Source of the DNA: Candidatus Pacearchaeota archaeon
GTDB lineage: Archaea > Nanobdellota > Nanobdellia > Pacearchaeales > GW2011-AR1
NCBI GenBank assembly: GCA_016186425.1
Contig: JACPLR010000002.1
Location: 1 to 50,777 of the forward strand
DNA: 50,777 bases
Direction of reading: 5' to 3'
Program-made: the position numbers and the translations under genes
The notes under the pieces: model-generated
Told to the model about the DNA's origin: nothing
Seen by the model: the letters and a program-made list of their open reading frames with translations, nothing else
Databases searched by the model: none
In this document: in pieces, positions 38,427 through 47,825 of the stretch
How the letters are laid out: each line of letters begins with the position of its first letter
Numbering within the stretch: position 1 is the stretch's first letter

Positions 38427-39539
38427 ATGTCGCTTAAAAGATATTTAACAGGTCTTGCAATTACTCCAATAATTGCTCTAACGTCTATGCTTGCTCCAAA
38501 AGTAGCTAGTTCTACAGCAGAAACCTTAGAAAGAATGGCTTTAGCTAATATGATGTATTCTAATACAATTTATTTAGCTAAATCTGGAAATGATATTTAT
38601 ACTGGTTCAACTCCCGAATTTGCTGTTGAATCAATAGATAGAGCTGTAAATTTGGCTAATGAAGTTTCTGAAGCTAAGATGTATATTGGAGAGGGAGAAT
38701 TTATATCAAATAATAGACAACAGAGTTTAATTAATAGTCAAATTGAATTGCAAGGAGTAAGCAAAGATGAAACAAATTTAAAAATAGTTCTTCTTATGAC
38801 AAATTATGCTCATGTTCACGATATTAATTTTAAATATACTTCAACTGATAATTCTCCTTCTTTAGCTTCAGCGTTATGTTTAGCAAAAGGAGGTATACTT
38901 AACAACTGTAGATTTGAGGGTAAATCTGGCGCTCAAATTGTTTTAGATTATTCAATTCAAGTAACAAATAATGAATTTATAAATAGTTTAAGTGATTATT
39001 CTCTATGGATAAGTTCGTTTGGAAAAACTGATCAAAGTGTAATTATAAAGCAAAATTTATTCAAAGATAATCAGGATAGCCAAACGGGATTTGCTATTAC
39101 TCTCGATGAAAATGCAGATTTGGGAACAACAGATAATATTGGAGGAAATGTTTTTGAAAATATTGAAACTGCAATTTATACCGGAAGAAATAATGAAACA
39201 CAATTTGCTATTGGAAACTACTGGGTTGATACTATTTTAGAAAAAGATGGAACATCAAACAGATATGTTTATACAGATCCAGCTGAGATATTAGAAAAGA
39301 AAGTAATTAATGAAGGAACTGGAAGCGTTTTTGTTGATAATCCATTGAGATGGAATCCATTATGCAAACCAACTGACTTAGATGAAGATTTTGATACAGA
39401 TGCTGTTGACGTTCAGGAAACTATTAATCAAGCATTAGGAATTGATTATGGGGATAGAAAACCAGCGGATACAAACAATGATGGAAGAATTGACGCAGTT
39501 GATGTTCAAAGCACAATAAATGATGCTTTGGGATTGTAA
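38427..39539 (+). CDS. Secreted beta-helix-like protein with C-terminal type I dockerin-like domain
   Basis: Signal-like N-terminus; DLDEDFDTDAVDVQETINQALG and DTNNDGRIDAVDVQSTINDALGL duplicated dockerin/EF-hand pattern. Confidence 0.8.
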   Translation: MSLKRYLTGLAITPIIALTSMLAPKVASSTAETLERMALANMMYSNTIYLAKSGNDIYTGSTPEFAVESIDRAVNLANEVSEAKMYIGEGEFISNNRQQSLINSQIELQGVSKDETNLKIVLLMTNYAHVHDINFKYTSTDNSPSLASALCLAKGGILNNCRFEGKSGAQIVLDYSIQVTNNEFINSLSDYSLWISSFGKTDQSVIIKQNLFKDNQDSQTGFAITLDENADLGTTDNIGGNVFENIETAIYTGRNNETQFAIGNYWVDTILEKDGTSNRYVYTDPAEILEKKVINEGTGSVFVDNPLRWNPLCKPTDLDEDFDTDAVDVQETINQALGIDYGDRKPADTNNDGRIDAVDVQSTINDALGL

Positions 39540-39600
39540 GCTGAATAAAAATTTCTTAGCAAATAATTACCTTTTTAAATAGCACTTAATTAAAGGTTTA

Positions 39601-40212
39601 ATGGATAATCCAAAGATAAAAACATCATTTATTATTGAAATGATGGGAAGACCTGCAGAGCATTTAGATGAAACTCTCAATAAGCTTGTTGAGGAAATTA
39701 GCAGTGTTAAAGGTGTGAGCAATATAAATAAAATAATTCATCCGCCAAAACTTATTGAAGAAAAAGAAATTAAGGATGAAAAAATAAAAAATAAGATAGA
39801 TGTTAAAAAAGAGCTTTATACCAGCTTTGCAGAAATAGAAGCTGATTTTGATGGGTTAGAAAGCATGTTTACAGTTGTCTTTAATTATATGCCTTCCCAC
39901 TTTGAAATAATCTCTCCTGAAGAATTTAAATTGAGGAATAGCGATTTTGCGGGAATAATTGCTGCAGTTATAATAAGGCTGCATAGATATGATGAGATAG
40001 CCAAAAAAATGTCAATGGACAGAATTATGATTGAAAATAAATTAAGAGAAATATTTTCGCAACATCCGGAAATGATGAAAGTCCTTCAAGCAAGAGCTGA
40101 GGAAGAAAAAAATAAAGATAACCAATTAGGTAACAAGAAAACTACAACGGAAAAACATTTAAAGGCTAAAACTAATAGTAAAAGGCCTGGAAAAACAAAG
40201 AAGAAGAGATAA
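39601..40212 (+). CDS. Hypothetical protein
   Basis: 203-aa ORF with basic Lys-rich C-terminus. Confidence 0.7.
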   Translation: MDNPKIKTSFIIEMMGRPAEHLDETLNKLVEEISSVKGVSNINKIIHPPKLIEEKEIKDEKIKNKIDVKKELYTSFAEIEADFDGLESMFTVVFNYMPSHFEIISPEEFKLRNSDFAGIIAAVIIRLHRYDEIAKKMSMDRIMIENKLREIFSQHPEMMKVLQARAEEEKNKDNQLGNKKTTTEKHLKAKTNSKRPGKTKKKR

Positions 40213-40277
40213 ACCTATATTCTGCAATATATATTTTCTAATATAGAAGATTATTTATACTAATTGTTTCATTATAA

Positions 40278-40299
40278 CTAATTTTCAAATGAAAATTAG
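40278..40299. repeat. Perfect hairpin CTAATTTTC-AAAT-GAAAATTAG upstream of the Tat-signal gene
   Basis: Read directly, 10 bp before the start codon. Confidence 0.6.
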
Positions 40300-40308
40300 G
40301 AAATTAAA

Positions 40309-41025
40309 ATGATAAATGGCTATGAAAAACAGGAAAACACAGAAAAACCCAATAATTATTCCAGAAGAGACTTTTTAGCATATGCTGCTGGAGTTGCCGC
40401 AGGTTTATTATTTGCAGGAGGATATTCTGGAAAAGCTCAAGCAGATTCTAGTTATTTTTCATTAGCCGGAAACTTGGCAACTGGTGCTAACGAGGCTATT
40501 AAGCCAGGCGAAATATATAGATTTAAAGTTCAATCAAAGATTCCCGAAAATACTATTTTCTATGGAAAAACTCCTGAAATAGCTGAATTTAAAATTGCCT
40601 CATTACAAGGCGATAAATTGGCAATTGCTTCTCCAAATATCGCTTATGTAAACTTTAAAGATTTAATTGAAGCCAGCCCTGCGATGAATGAGTTTAGAAA
40701 TGGGAGATATAATGAATCAGACAATCAGGCAAGATATGGCAATACATTATATTTTGCAGGCGAACAAGCAAGAGTTGCTTTGCAAAATTATGCCAAGGAA
40801 AATAGATTTGGGATGGTTACTACTTCAAGAAATTATTTAGAAAAAATGCTGGCTTCTGCAGAGGTTCAGTCTCCAGATGCATGGAAAAATATTCCTGCTG
40901 AAAAAAGAAATCAGTATCTTGCAGGCATAACTCCTGCACTTGATATTACTCCTTATGTTGAAAAAGAACTGCAAAAAGTTGTTGAAAGAGAAAAAAAGAA
41001 GTCAAGAAGAATTGATATTTGGTAA
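40309..41025 (+). CDS. Protein with twin-arginine (Tat) signal peptide
   Basis: NNYSRRDFLAYAAGVAAGLLFAGGYSGKAQA: SRRxFL, hydrophobic h-region, AxA-like cleavage site. Confidence 0.8.
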   Translation: MINGYEKQENTEKPNNYSRRDFLAYAAGVAAGLLFAGGYSGKAQADSSYFSLAGNLATGANEAIKPGEIYRFKVQSKIPENTIFYGKTPEIAEFKIASLQGDKLAIASPNIAYVNFKDLIEASPAMNEFRNGRYNESDNQARYGNTLYFAGEQARVALQNYAKENRFGMVTTSRNYLEKMLASAEVQSPDAWKNIPAEKRNQYLAGITPALDITPYVEKELQKVVEREKKKSRRIDIW

Positions 41026-41030
41026 ATAAT

Positions 41031-41160
41031 AAGGGCAACCAATGGTTTACCCTTATCAACCCTTCCTTTTAGATGCCAATGGTTTTCTTTATGAAACTTT
41101 CCTTTTAAAAGCATTCTGAAAATAAATGGAACAAGTTTCTCTTTATGAACTCTCCTTTTA
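41031..41160 (+). repeat. Three tandem/near-tandem family-1 repeats, copy R4a-c
   Basis: gggcaaccaatggtttacccttatcaacccttcctttta / gccaatggttttctttatgaaactttcctttta / gaacaagtttctctttatgaactctcctttta. Confidence 0.85.
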
Positions 41161-41220
41161 AATGTAATATTCTTAATCCAGCTTAAAAATTATGTAAGGA
41201 TATTGCAATATGTTCAAAAA

Positions 41221-41427
41221 TTATTTTTCAACCTTAATAAATCTTTCCAGTTTAAAATCCCCGCCAATTAACTGGCTTGCAAGATTCATTCCATGAACTT
41301 TTGCCATTCTTTCTGCAAGAACTTCATCAGCAGATTCAAAGGAATATTCTTCATTTCTTTCGCAAGGTATTAATTTATTATCTTTTAATTCAAATCCTTC
41401 AATATGATATCTAGCACTATAGTTCAT
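41221..41427 (-). CDS. Hypothetical protein
   Basis: 68-aa ORF. Confidence 0.6.
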   Translation of the reverse strand: MNYSARYHIEGFELKDNKLIPCERNEEYSFESADEVLAERMAKVHGMNLASQLIGGDFKLERFIKVEK

Positions 41428-41509
41428 TTTATAATCATATATTACTAGTTTATATTAATTTTGAAAACAAAAAAGACCATTTATAACTTAGCGACTTTAT
41501 CATTAAAAG

Positions 41510-41635
41510 TATATTAAATTTTTCATAAAAGAAAAATTAGTATTATGCATTTTCAAGATATGTTCTTGAATCACTGCTATATCTTTCCCTACTTTATTAC
41601 ATGAATCTTCTATATATAGTAATTTATTCCAAGTT
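41510..41635 (+). repeat. Family-2 structured intergenic repeat, copy c
   Basis: aatttttcataaaagaaaaattagtattatgcattttcaagatatgttcttgaatcactgctatatctttccctactttatt. Confidence 0.65.
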
Positions 41636-41647
41636 ATTTTATTCATT

Positions 41648-43003
41648 TTAAACCTTGCTCAGCTTTCCTTTTGTTTCAAACCTTTCTTCAAAATCATCCT
41701 CTTTCTTTTTTAAAATATCCTTGGCTGAAAGGCCCGGCTTTTTCATTTTAAGCCATATAAAAGCGCCGACTACTGCTAGGGCTAAAAGAATAATTATTAA
41801 AATTGTCCAGTTCCTCTTTTTTTGGGGTTCTTGGCCAAAGGGCTTGCATATTCCTATGCAACATCCTGAAGATTGCAAAGATAAAGAACCCTGGCAAACT
41901 TCCCCGCTAACACACCTCACACCATTAAGCTCTGCGCATGATTTTTGAGTTGTGTTTTGAATTATTCCTGATGAACGGTTATATGTAAAATTCGTTGTCA
42001 AATTTTCGCCAATTTTAAAATTAAGTAGAATTCTGTCAGATGAATTTAATGAAGTTGCTTGAATGTATCCGGAATAATCTCCTTTTTTTGAGAAGCTGAA
42101 ATTTATGTCAATTCTTCTGCTTTCATCAATATCTAAATTTGAAATTGAGGCAGGTTTTATTTTTACATAGCTTTTAATGCTGTCTGAAACAGAAATTGTT
42201 ATGTTTTCTGCTTTTCTATCTCCAATATTTATAATATCTACAGGATAGAAATAAGCCTGGCCTTTGTTAAGCTGAAGATCTATGCTTTGCAGCGAGAATC
42301 TTAAATTATCTTCCCTAATTGTCGAGCGGTTAGTTGTCCTGTTTATTTCTGTGATGTTTTCTTCTTCAGGAATTGTTTCGTTTTTAACTATATATGCAGG
42401 AAAATCGTAAGTTAAACTGCCTGAAGAAAATTTTAAGCTGGTTAGTTGTGTAAAAATTATATTAGAGATTGAAATTATTATTTCTTTATTATTTTGAGAT
42501 GGAACAAAAACAGAGTTTGAAATATTTGCTAAAGTGTAAACTACATTTATATCTGAATCAATATTATTTGTCAGGGTTACTGGAAAGTCATTTGAAGTGG
42601 TTATAAACCCTGGCTTAACATTAAAGGTAGCTGTTGTATTTTTAACATTAAATGTTTTCTCGAGAGTTTGTGTTTGAAATTGATTCTGTTCTCGGAAATA
42701 AACATCTTTAATTCTTAATGTAATGTTCTGTTCTGTAAATGGCAATATCGCATAAATGTAATATGTATTGTTTATTTTAGTAAAATCATAAGTCAAGGCA
42801 ATTGGAACATTTGGAGCATTGCCTTTGTAGAATCCTACATTCTCTTTAGGAATCTCGTCAAGAATATTTCCTTGCAATGTAGCAAGGAAGTTTTCGCCTT
42901 TTGAATAATCATTTTTTGGAGTTTTTATCTCAAGAGCTGAAGTAAAAGATATGCCAAATAGCAAGATGAATAAAATAACTGCAGATAAAATGCCTCTTTT
43001 CAT
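41648..43003 (-). CDS. Secreted/surface protein with C-terminal TM anchor
   Basis: Signal peptide, beta-rich ectodomain, CAELNGVRCVSGEVCQGSLSLQSSGCCIGIC, then TM and charged tail. Confidence 0.8.
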   Translation of the reverse strand: MKRGILSAVILFILLFGISFTSALEIKTPKNDYSKGENFLATLQGNILDEIPKENVGFYKGNAPNVPIALTYDFTKINNTYYIYAILPFTEQNITLRIKDVYFREQNQFQTQTLEKTFNVKNTTATFNVKPGFITTSNDFPVTLTNNIDSDINVVYTLANISNSVFVPSQNNKEIIISISNIIFTQLTSLKFSSGSLTYDFPAYIVKNETIPEEENITEINRTTNRSTIREDNLRFSLQSIDLQLNKGQAYFYPVDIINIGDRKAENITISVSDSIKSYVKIKPASISNLDIDESRRIDINFSFSKKGDYSGYIQATSLNSSDRILLNFKIGENLTTNFTYNRSSGIIQNTTQKSCAELNGVRCVSGEVCQGSLSLQSSGCCIGICKPFGQEPQKKRNWTILIIILLALAVVGAFIWLKMKKPGLSAKDILKKKEDDFEERFETKGKLSKV

Positions 43004-43096
43004 GAATTGAATAAATAAATGATATTAATAAAGTTAATTATTTTTTAATATTACTTAAATAGACACAATTTAGATAACTAATCTAAACAGCAAATA

Positions 43097-43205
43097 AATT
43101 ATGTTAAATAATAAAAAGAACCAAGGTTCTCTTTATGAACTCTCCTTAAAAAGAAATTTAGAATTGTAATGATTCAAAATAAAAACTTCTGCTAGAGACT
43201 ATATA
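43097..43205 (+). repeat. Family-2 repeat copy d with family-1 copy R5 (about 43110-43150) nested in hairpin 1
   Basis: aattatgttaaat[..aaaaagaaccaaggttctctttatgaactctcctt..]agaaatttagaattgtaatgattcaa versus the empty copy f at 48668-48718. Confidence 0.8.
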
Positions 43206-43214
43206 AAAATAAAC

Positions 43215-43775
43215 TTAAGAAATACATGTTGCACCTTCAGCCTTACTATTATAAACAAAATAACGGCATCCAACAATAAAGTTATTACCATAGCATGTAC
43301 CATTTGAATAAATATATTCAACTCTTAACTTATCCAAATCGTCTTTTTGTTCGCGAGATAACAAATTATCAGCTAAGCAATATTTACTCTTACATTCTGA
43401 ACCGTCTGAACATGGTTTATTTTCATCTGAATAAGATATTGAACAGTAAGTAAAATCTTCTGGAAAACCTGGTAACCCTGTTCTCCAAATACCATTAAGC
43501 TCTTCACAAGTTTTGCAAATTCCCGAAGCATCTGGCATTGCATAATTGTCCCCATAATCGCACATTAAATTATCACAACATTTAATTCCTGCAATACCTC
43601 CACACATTTTACCCTTATCTGCGCAAGTTTTTTCCTTATTATTTATTGAGGGATTTTCTTTTGTTGAATTTACCTCTTCATTAATCTTTTTATTAGAAAA
43701 TAAATATATGGATAAAGTTGATAAAATAACTATAACTACTAAAAAAATTCCAATAACTAACCATCCTCTTTTCAT
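43215..43775 (-). CDS. Cys-rich secreted protein with N-terminal TM
   Basis: MKRGWLVIGIFLVVIVILSTLSIYLF then CADKGKMCGGIAGIKCCDNLMC. Confidence 0.75.
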   Translation of the reverse strand: MKRGWLVIGIFLVVIVILSTLSIYLFSNKKINEEVNSTKENPSINNKEKTCADKGKMCGGIAGIKCCDNLMCDYGDNYAMPDASGICKTCEELNGIWRTGLPGFPEDFTYCSISYSDENKPCSDGSECKSKYCLADNLLSREQKDDLDKLRVEYIYSNGTCYGNNFIVGCRYFVYNSKAEGATCIS

Positions 43776-43816
43776 ATTTTATCTAGAGATATAGAGTATT
43801 TAAATTTTGTATTTTT

Positions 43817-45817
43817 TTACTTGCTCATCTCTTTTAATTTTTTCAATGTTTCTTCAAATTCTTTGTCTTTGGCAGATCTTGCTGTTTGAATTTGAGATCT
43901 TGTTGCTACAGGAGAGGGCCTTTGAGGTTGCGGGAAAAATGGCCTTGGCCTTGGAATCATTCCTGGCATTCCTGGTCTTGGAGGCCTTGGCGGGAAAAAT
44001 GGCGGCCTTGTCTCTCTTGGAGCCGGGCCTTTTCTAAATCCGCTTTTTGTTTTAAATATAAAAATTTTTATTTTTTCCCTGAAAATTATTGCAATAATTA
44101 CTAAAATTATTGCTCCTAACAAAAGCCATATCCATAAATAGCTTCCTCCACTTTTTGGTTTTAATTGGCAGCATTTCTGCACAGACAATTCGCAAGTTAA
44201 CGTGTCTATTTGAGATTCTTCTGAACTGCAACTTGACTTACAGGAAAAAGCGCTTCCGCTTGCTTCACATGTTGATTCATCTTCTTCTTGATCTATTTCA
44301 ACACAAGCAACATTGCAACATTCATTTTCTGAATCAGAAGTTCCAAATATTCTTTTACCAGACGGACATTCTTCATCATTCGCGCATATTATACCACTAT
44401 TATCTAAACAGCTTTCACTAGGAGTTATGTCTTGAGAGCAGCAGACTTGTGTTGCATAACAACCTGTTAAATCCTCAAAAGGAACTGCAGGACTTTCACA
44501 CTTGTTAATTGGAACACAATATTTATTCTGAACAGTGCAATCAGTTATTGGTCTTTGAACACAAATATCCCCGACACATTCCTCATTTTCTTCGCAGTCA
44601 CTATCTCTACTACATTCATCTCCACCACCCTGAGTTCTGCATTGATTCTCAATACATTTTCTTCCAGAAGCGCAATCAGAATCATCATCACATCTAGTTG
44701 GCCCTTCTTGTGTTATTGGCGGCCATCCAGAATATAATAAAAATCCAGTGTCTCTGAGGTTATTCCAGCATCCATCTGCATTCTGAGTTTTTCCATTCAG
44801 CAAATACTCTTTAGCAGATGTTGTTTCCGGAGTTTCCTGGCTTTGCAGAGATAATAATGCTAATGCAGTATCGTAAAATTTTCCGTTAGCCGTTACTTTC
44901 CAGAAATCTCCCTTAAAGCTAGTTCCCAAAATCACGCTTAAGTATTCATCACTACCTGTTAAGATATATAAAAATGTTTCTGGAAACAAGGTTTTTTTAT
45001 CTTCCGCGAATGAAGCCAAATACGGAATATAAGGATCTGTATCAATTCCTAAAACATATAATGCGGTGCTTGCCCACAAGCCTCCTTCGTAAGTGCATGA
45101 TGTTCCTTCTCTAAAACATTTGTAAGCAACTTTTTCAACAGCTTCTCCCTGGGCAACTTCTGAATTTATATTTTGGGAGACATGAATTGTTGGAGAGTCT
45201 TGAGTTTTATATAATAATGTTGTTGTAAAATCCTTGTCACAGCTTATTGTATATTCTTTTTCAAGACAACTTGGAGAAAGTTTCAGCCAATAACCATTTT
45301 CAGAAACTGATAAGCAGTTTCCAGCTCCTGAAGCAGGTTTTTTATTTTCTTGAATGTTTACGTTATGATTAGCATTATCGTATTTTATATTGCATGTTGT
45401 TGCCTGAGAAGATTCAATTTGCAAATACCAGACTAAATCAGAAGCAACTTTTGACTGGTTAAGCAACCAGTCTCTTGCCTTGTCTGTGTTTGCTCCCGCT
45501 CTTTGCAATGCTAAAATTGCAATTGCAGTATCTTTAACCTTGCATGATGCTTTTGGCCAGCATTGCTGTTGATCGTTGTTTAAAGATAAAGAATTATCAA
45601 GAAAACTAGATTTGCAGTTTTTATAATCTCCAAGGCCGAGAAGCGAAAACATTTCTTCTTCAATTGTTAGTTGTGAGCAATCTTCAGCAACCTTATTTTT
45701 AATGCATTGGTATGCTTTATCCAATTGAGTTTGATTTTCATCAGCTGAAACAAGATTAACTAACGCAATTAGTGAAGATAAAATTACAATTGATAATATT
45801 ATGCCTCTTTTATTCAT
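43817..45817 (-). CDS. Surface protein: helical-toroid-like N-terminus, Cys-rich repeats, C-terminal TM and Pro-rich cytoplasmic tail
   Basis: Signal peptide; DTAIAILALQRAGANTDKARDWLLNQ; CDDDSDCASGRKCIENQC, CSRDSDCEENEECVGDIC; YLWIWLLLGAIILVIIAIIF then PRETRPPFFPPRPPRPGMPGMIPRPRPFFPQPQRPSP. Confidence 0.85.
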   Translation of the reverse strand: MNKRGIILSIVILSSLIALVNLVSADENQTQLDKAYQCIKNKVAEDCSQLTIEEEMFSLLGLGDYKNCKSSFLDNSLSLNNDQQQCWPKASCKVKDTAIAILALQRAGANTDKARDWLLNQSKVASDLVWYLQIESSQATTCNIKYDNANHNVNIQENKKPASGAGNCLSVSENGYWLKLSPSCLEKEYTISCDKDFTTTLLYKTQDSPTIHVSQNINSEVAQGEAVEKVAYKCFREGTSCTYEGGLWASTALYVLGIDTDPYIPYLASFAEDKKTLFPETFLYILTGSDEYLSVILGTSFKGDFWKVTANGKFYDTALALLSLQSQETPETTSAKEYLLNGKTQNADGCWNNLRDTGFLLYSGWPPITQEGPTRCDDDSDCASGRKCIENQCRTQGGGDECSRDSDCEENEECVGDICVQRPITDCTVQNKYCVPINKCESPAVPFEDLTGCYATQVCCSQDITPSESCLDNSGIICANDEECPSGKRIFGTSDSENECCNVACVEIDQEEDESTCEASGSAFSCKSSCSSEESQIDTLTCELSVQKCCQLKPKSGGSYLWIWLLLGAIILVIIAIIFREKIKIFIFKTKSGFRKGPAPRETRPPFFPPRPPRPGMPGMIPRPRPFFPQPQRPSPVATRSQIQTARSAKDKEFEETLKKLKEMSK

Positions 45818-45948
45818 TATAATTAGACGAATAGGGAGTTTAAAAACTTTTATTTGACTTATTGTTTCAAACTCCCTATAATAAATAAACTATTAAATAA
45901 TTAATACATCACTAATTTAAGACTAATCTAAATAACTTTAAATCATGC

Positions 45949-46040
45949 TAAATTTCTCCCAAAAGAGAAATTTAATATTTTATTATTTTTCAAAATATAT
46001 CTGTAAAATATCTTGATACTTTATATTATTTATTCAATAA
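45949..46040 (+). repeat. Family-2 structured intergenic repeat, copy e
   Basis: tgctaaatttctcccaaaagagaaatttaatattttattatttttcaaaatatatctgtaaaatatcttgatactttat. Confidence 0.75.
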
Positions 46041-46112
46041 CAATTTATTCTTTTTATGGAAGATTTATAAACATAATATCATGCATGGTATGGCATACAA
46101 AAAATTCAAATT

Positions 46113-47741
46113 TTATTTAGTTCCTTTTCTTTTACTTTTAATATTTATATTGGTTTTCCAAGCTCCCGATTTTCTAATAACATAATTTACGGGATTTTTT
46201 ACTTTTAAAGAAAGGTCGTCCATTTCGTAAACTCCAATTTCTTTGTAAATGGAATTATCAAAGTTTGGCGGAAGAATTGATTTCTGTTTTGAATGCCAAA
46301 TTAGTTGGCTGTTGATATAGCCTTGTTTTAACTGCGGTTTGTTTAACTGATTCCATGAATTAATTTTTTTCGCTATTTCTTCCATAGGCATGTTTAGTGA
46401 TTTGAAAAAATTCAGTAAAATGAATAAAGCCCTTTTTCTTCCATCTTCCATGCCTTTTAATATCTTTAATATTGCGGGAGGAAAATTTTCATCTTTTATA
46501 TCTTCTAACTCGAGCTTAATATTTTGAAATTTCTTTTCTTTTTCATCTTCAGATAAATCATTATTATTACTATAATTTAGATAAGCTAGTTTTTTTTCTG
46601 GCTTATTTAGGTTTTGTGATTTATGCCAGTCTAAAGCCTGAATTAAAAGTTCTTTTGCCTCGTTTTTCCTAGCTTCTGGAATGAAAGTAATCGGTTTTAC
46701 ATTGAATGGGTCGGCATCTTTAATATTAAAATCACGAATTTTATTTTTTGAAATAACAATGCTTGCAAGAGCTGTTTTTTCGTGAAGGGAGTATGGCATG
46801 CGGAATAAATGCCTACTTGATGCTAATTGCAAGTCTAAACCAAGAACTTTGAAAACATCTGTTGAAATTATTTCTTCATGAAAATTATTTGGGTTTTGAA
46901 TTGAATTCAGATTACAATGATTGCACTGGTGAAATTTTATTTTCTTAGTTTCTTCCATTAAAGAGCTGCAGTCTGGGCATTTTTTTTGCTTGTATTTTTC
47001 TGCTGTTGATTTAAAAATTTCAATATGGGGTGTTTTATGTTTGTCACACCTTAAGGTTATCTGAAAAGCCTCACTTGCCAAGTTTTTGCAATTCTCACAT
47101 CTCACTCCTGTGAATCCTTCTTGTTTTGCAAAATCCTGCATGCTGTCTTTCATCAAGCTTTCAAGAATTGGCCCTGAAATTTCTTTTACATATTCAGTAA
47201 TAATCTTTGGCCATTCAGGAAACATGTCTTTTGTTTTCTGGTTATTTATCTCCTCTGGAAATGCCTGCCATGGTATGATAATATGAAACCCTTTGGAACC
47301 AGAAAATTTGATATTTATGTTCTTTACGCCCCTAAATTCAAGTGCTCTGACAACTGCTTCTGCTGCTTTTTTGCTATAATCAATCCATTTGCAATCTATA
47401 TCAATTATCAAATCCCATCCAGTTCTTAAATTGCTTAATTGCTCATGAGTCAGTTCTGTGGATAATTGCAGTGGATCTTGCCATAATTCCTCGCTGCAAT
47501 GAAAGCTTGTTGCTCCTTTTTTTACAAGAGCAAAAATATCAGAAGGATATTGGAAACTATCCGGACGCTTGCCAAATCCTTCAAAATACCTTGGGGAAAT
47601 TTCGCGGTTTTGAGAAAATTGGAATAAAGCAGTAAGAACATCTTTTCTTGAGTAATATGATAAAGCTAAGGATCTTATTCTTTCCTCATTTTTGCTTATT
47701 TCCTTTTCTTCCTCAATTCCTTTCAAATCCTCTTTTTCCAT
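46113..47741 (-). CDS. Archaeal DNA primase, small subunit with fused large-subunit C-terminal-like region
   Basis: Primase catalytic core DLIIDIDCKW, NIKFSGSKGFHIIIPW, SSRHLFRMPYSLHEKT; zinc-binding insert; C-terminal FPPAILKILKGMEDGRKRALFILLNFFKSLNMPMEEIAKKI. Confidence 0.88.
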   Translation of the reverse strand: MEKEDLKGIEEEKEISKNEERIRSLALSYYSRKDVLTALFQFSQNREISPRYFEGFGKRPDSFQYPSDIFALVKKGATSFHCSEELWQDPLQLSTELTHEQLSNLRTGWDLIIDIDCKWIDYSKKAAEAVVRALEFRGVKNINIKFSGSKGFHIIIPWQAFPEEINNQKTKDMFPEWPKIITEYVKEISGPILESLMKDSMQDFAKQEGFTGVRCENCKNLASEAFQITLRCDKHKTPHIEIFKSTAEKYKQKKCPDCSSLMEETKKIKFHQCNHCNLNSIQNPNNFHEEIISTDVFKVLGLDLQLASSRHLFRMPYSLHEKTALASIVISKNKIRDFNIKDADPFNVKPITFIPEARKNEAKELLIQALDWHKSQNLNKPEKKLAYLNYSNNNDLSEDEKEKKFQNIKLELEDIKDENFPPAILKILKGMEDGRKRALFILLNFFKSLNMPMEEIAKKINSWNQLNKPQLKQGYINSQLIWHSKQKSILPPNFDNSIYKEIGVYEMDDLSLKVKNPVNYVIRKSGAWKTNINIKSKRKGTK

Positions 47742-47825
47742 TCAAATTCCTATGAAATCAGTTTTAAATATATTTAGTAAATGGACTATAACAAAGCTTA
47801 AAAGTAAGACATATTATTAGGGTTT

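Noticed and set aside
41031-41160. CRISPR array
   Set aside because: Units vary in sequence, spacers are absent or irregular, and copies are dispersed singly elsewhere; no cas genes seen in the window.
43807-44737. Several + strand ORFs antisense to the 43817-45817 surface protein
   Set aside because: Low-complexity mirror of the Pro-rich/Cys-rich codons; the minus-strand protein is clearly coding.
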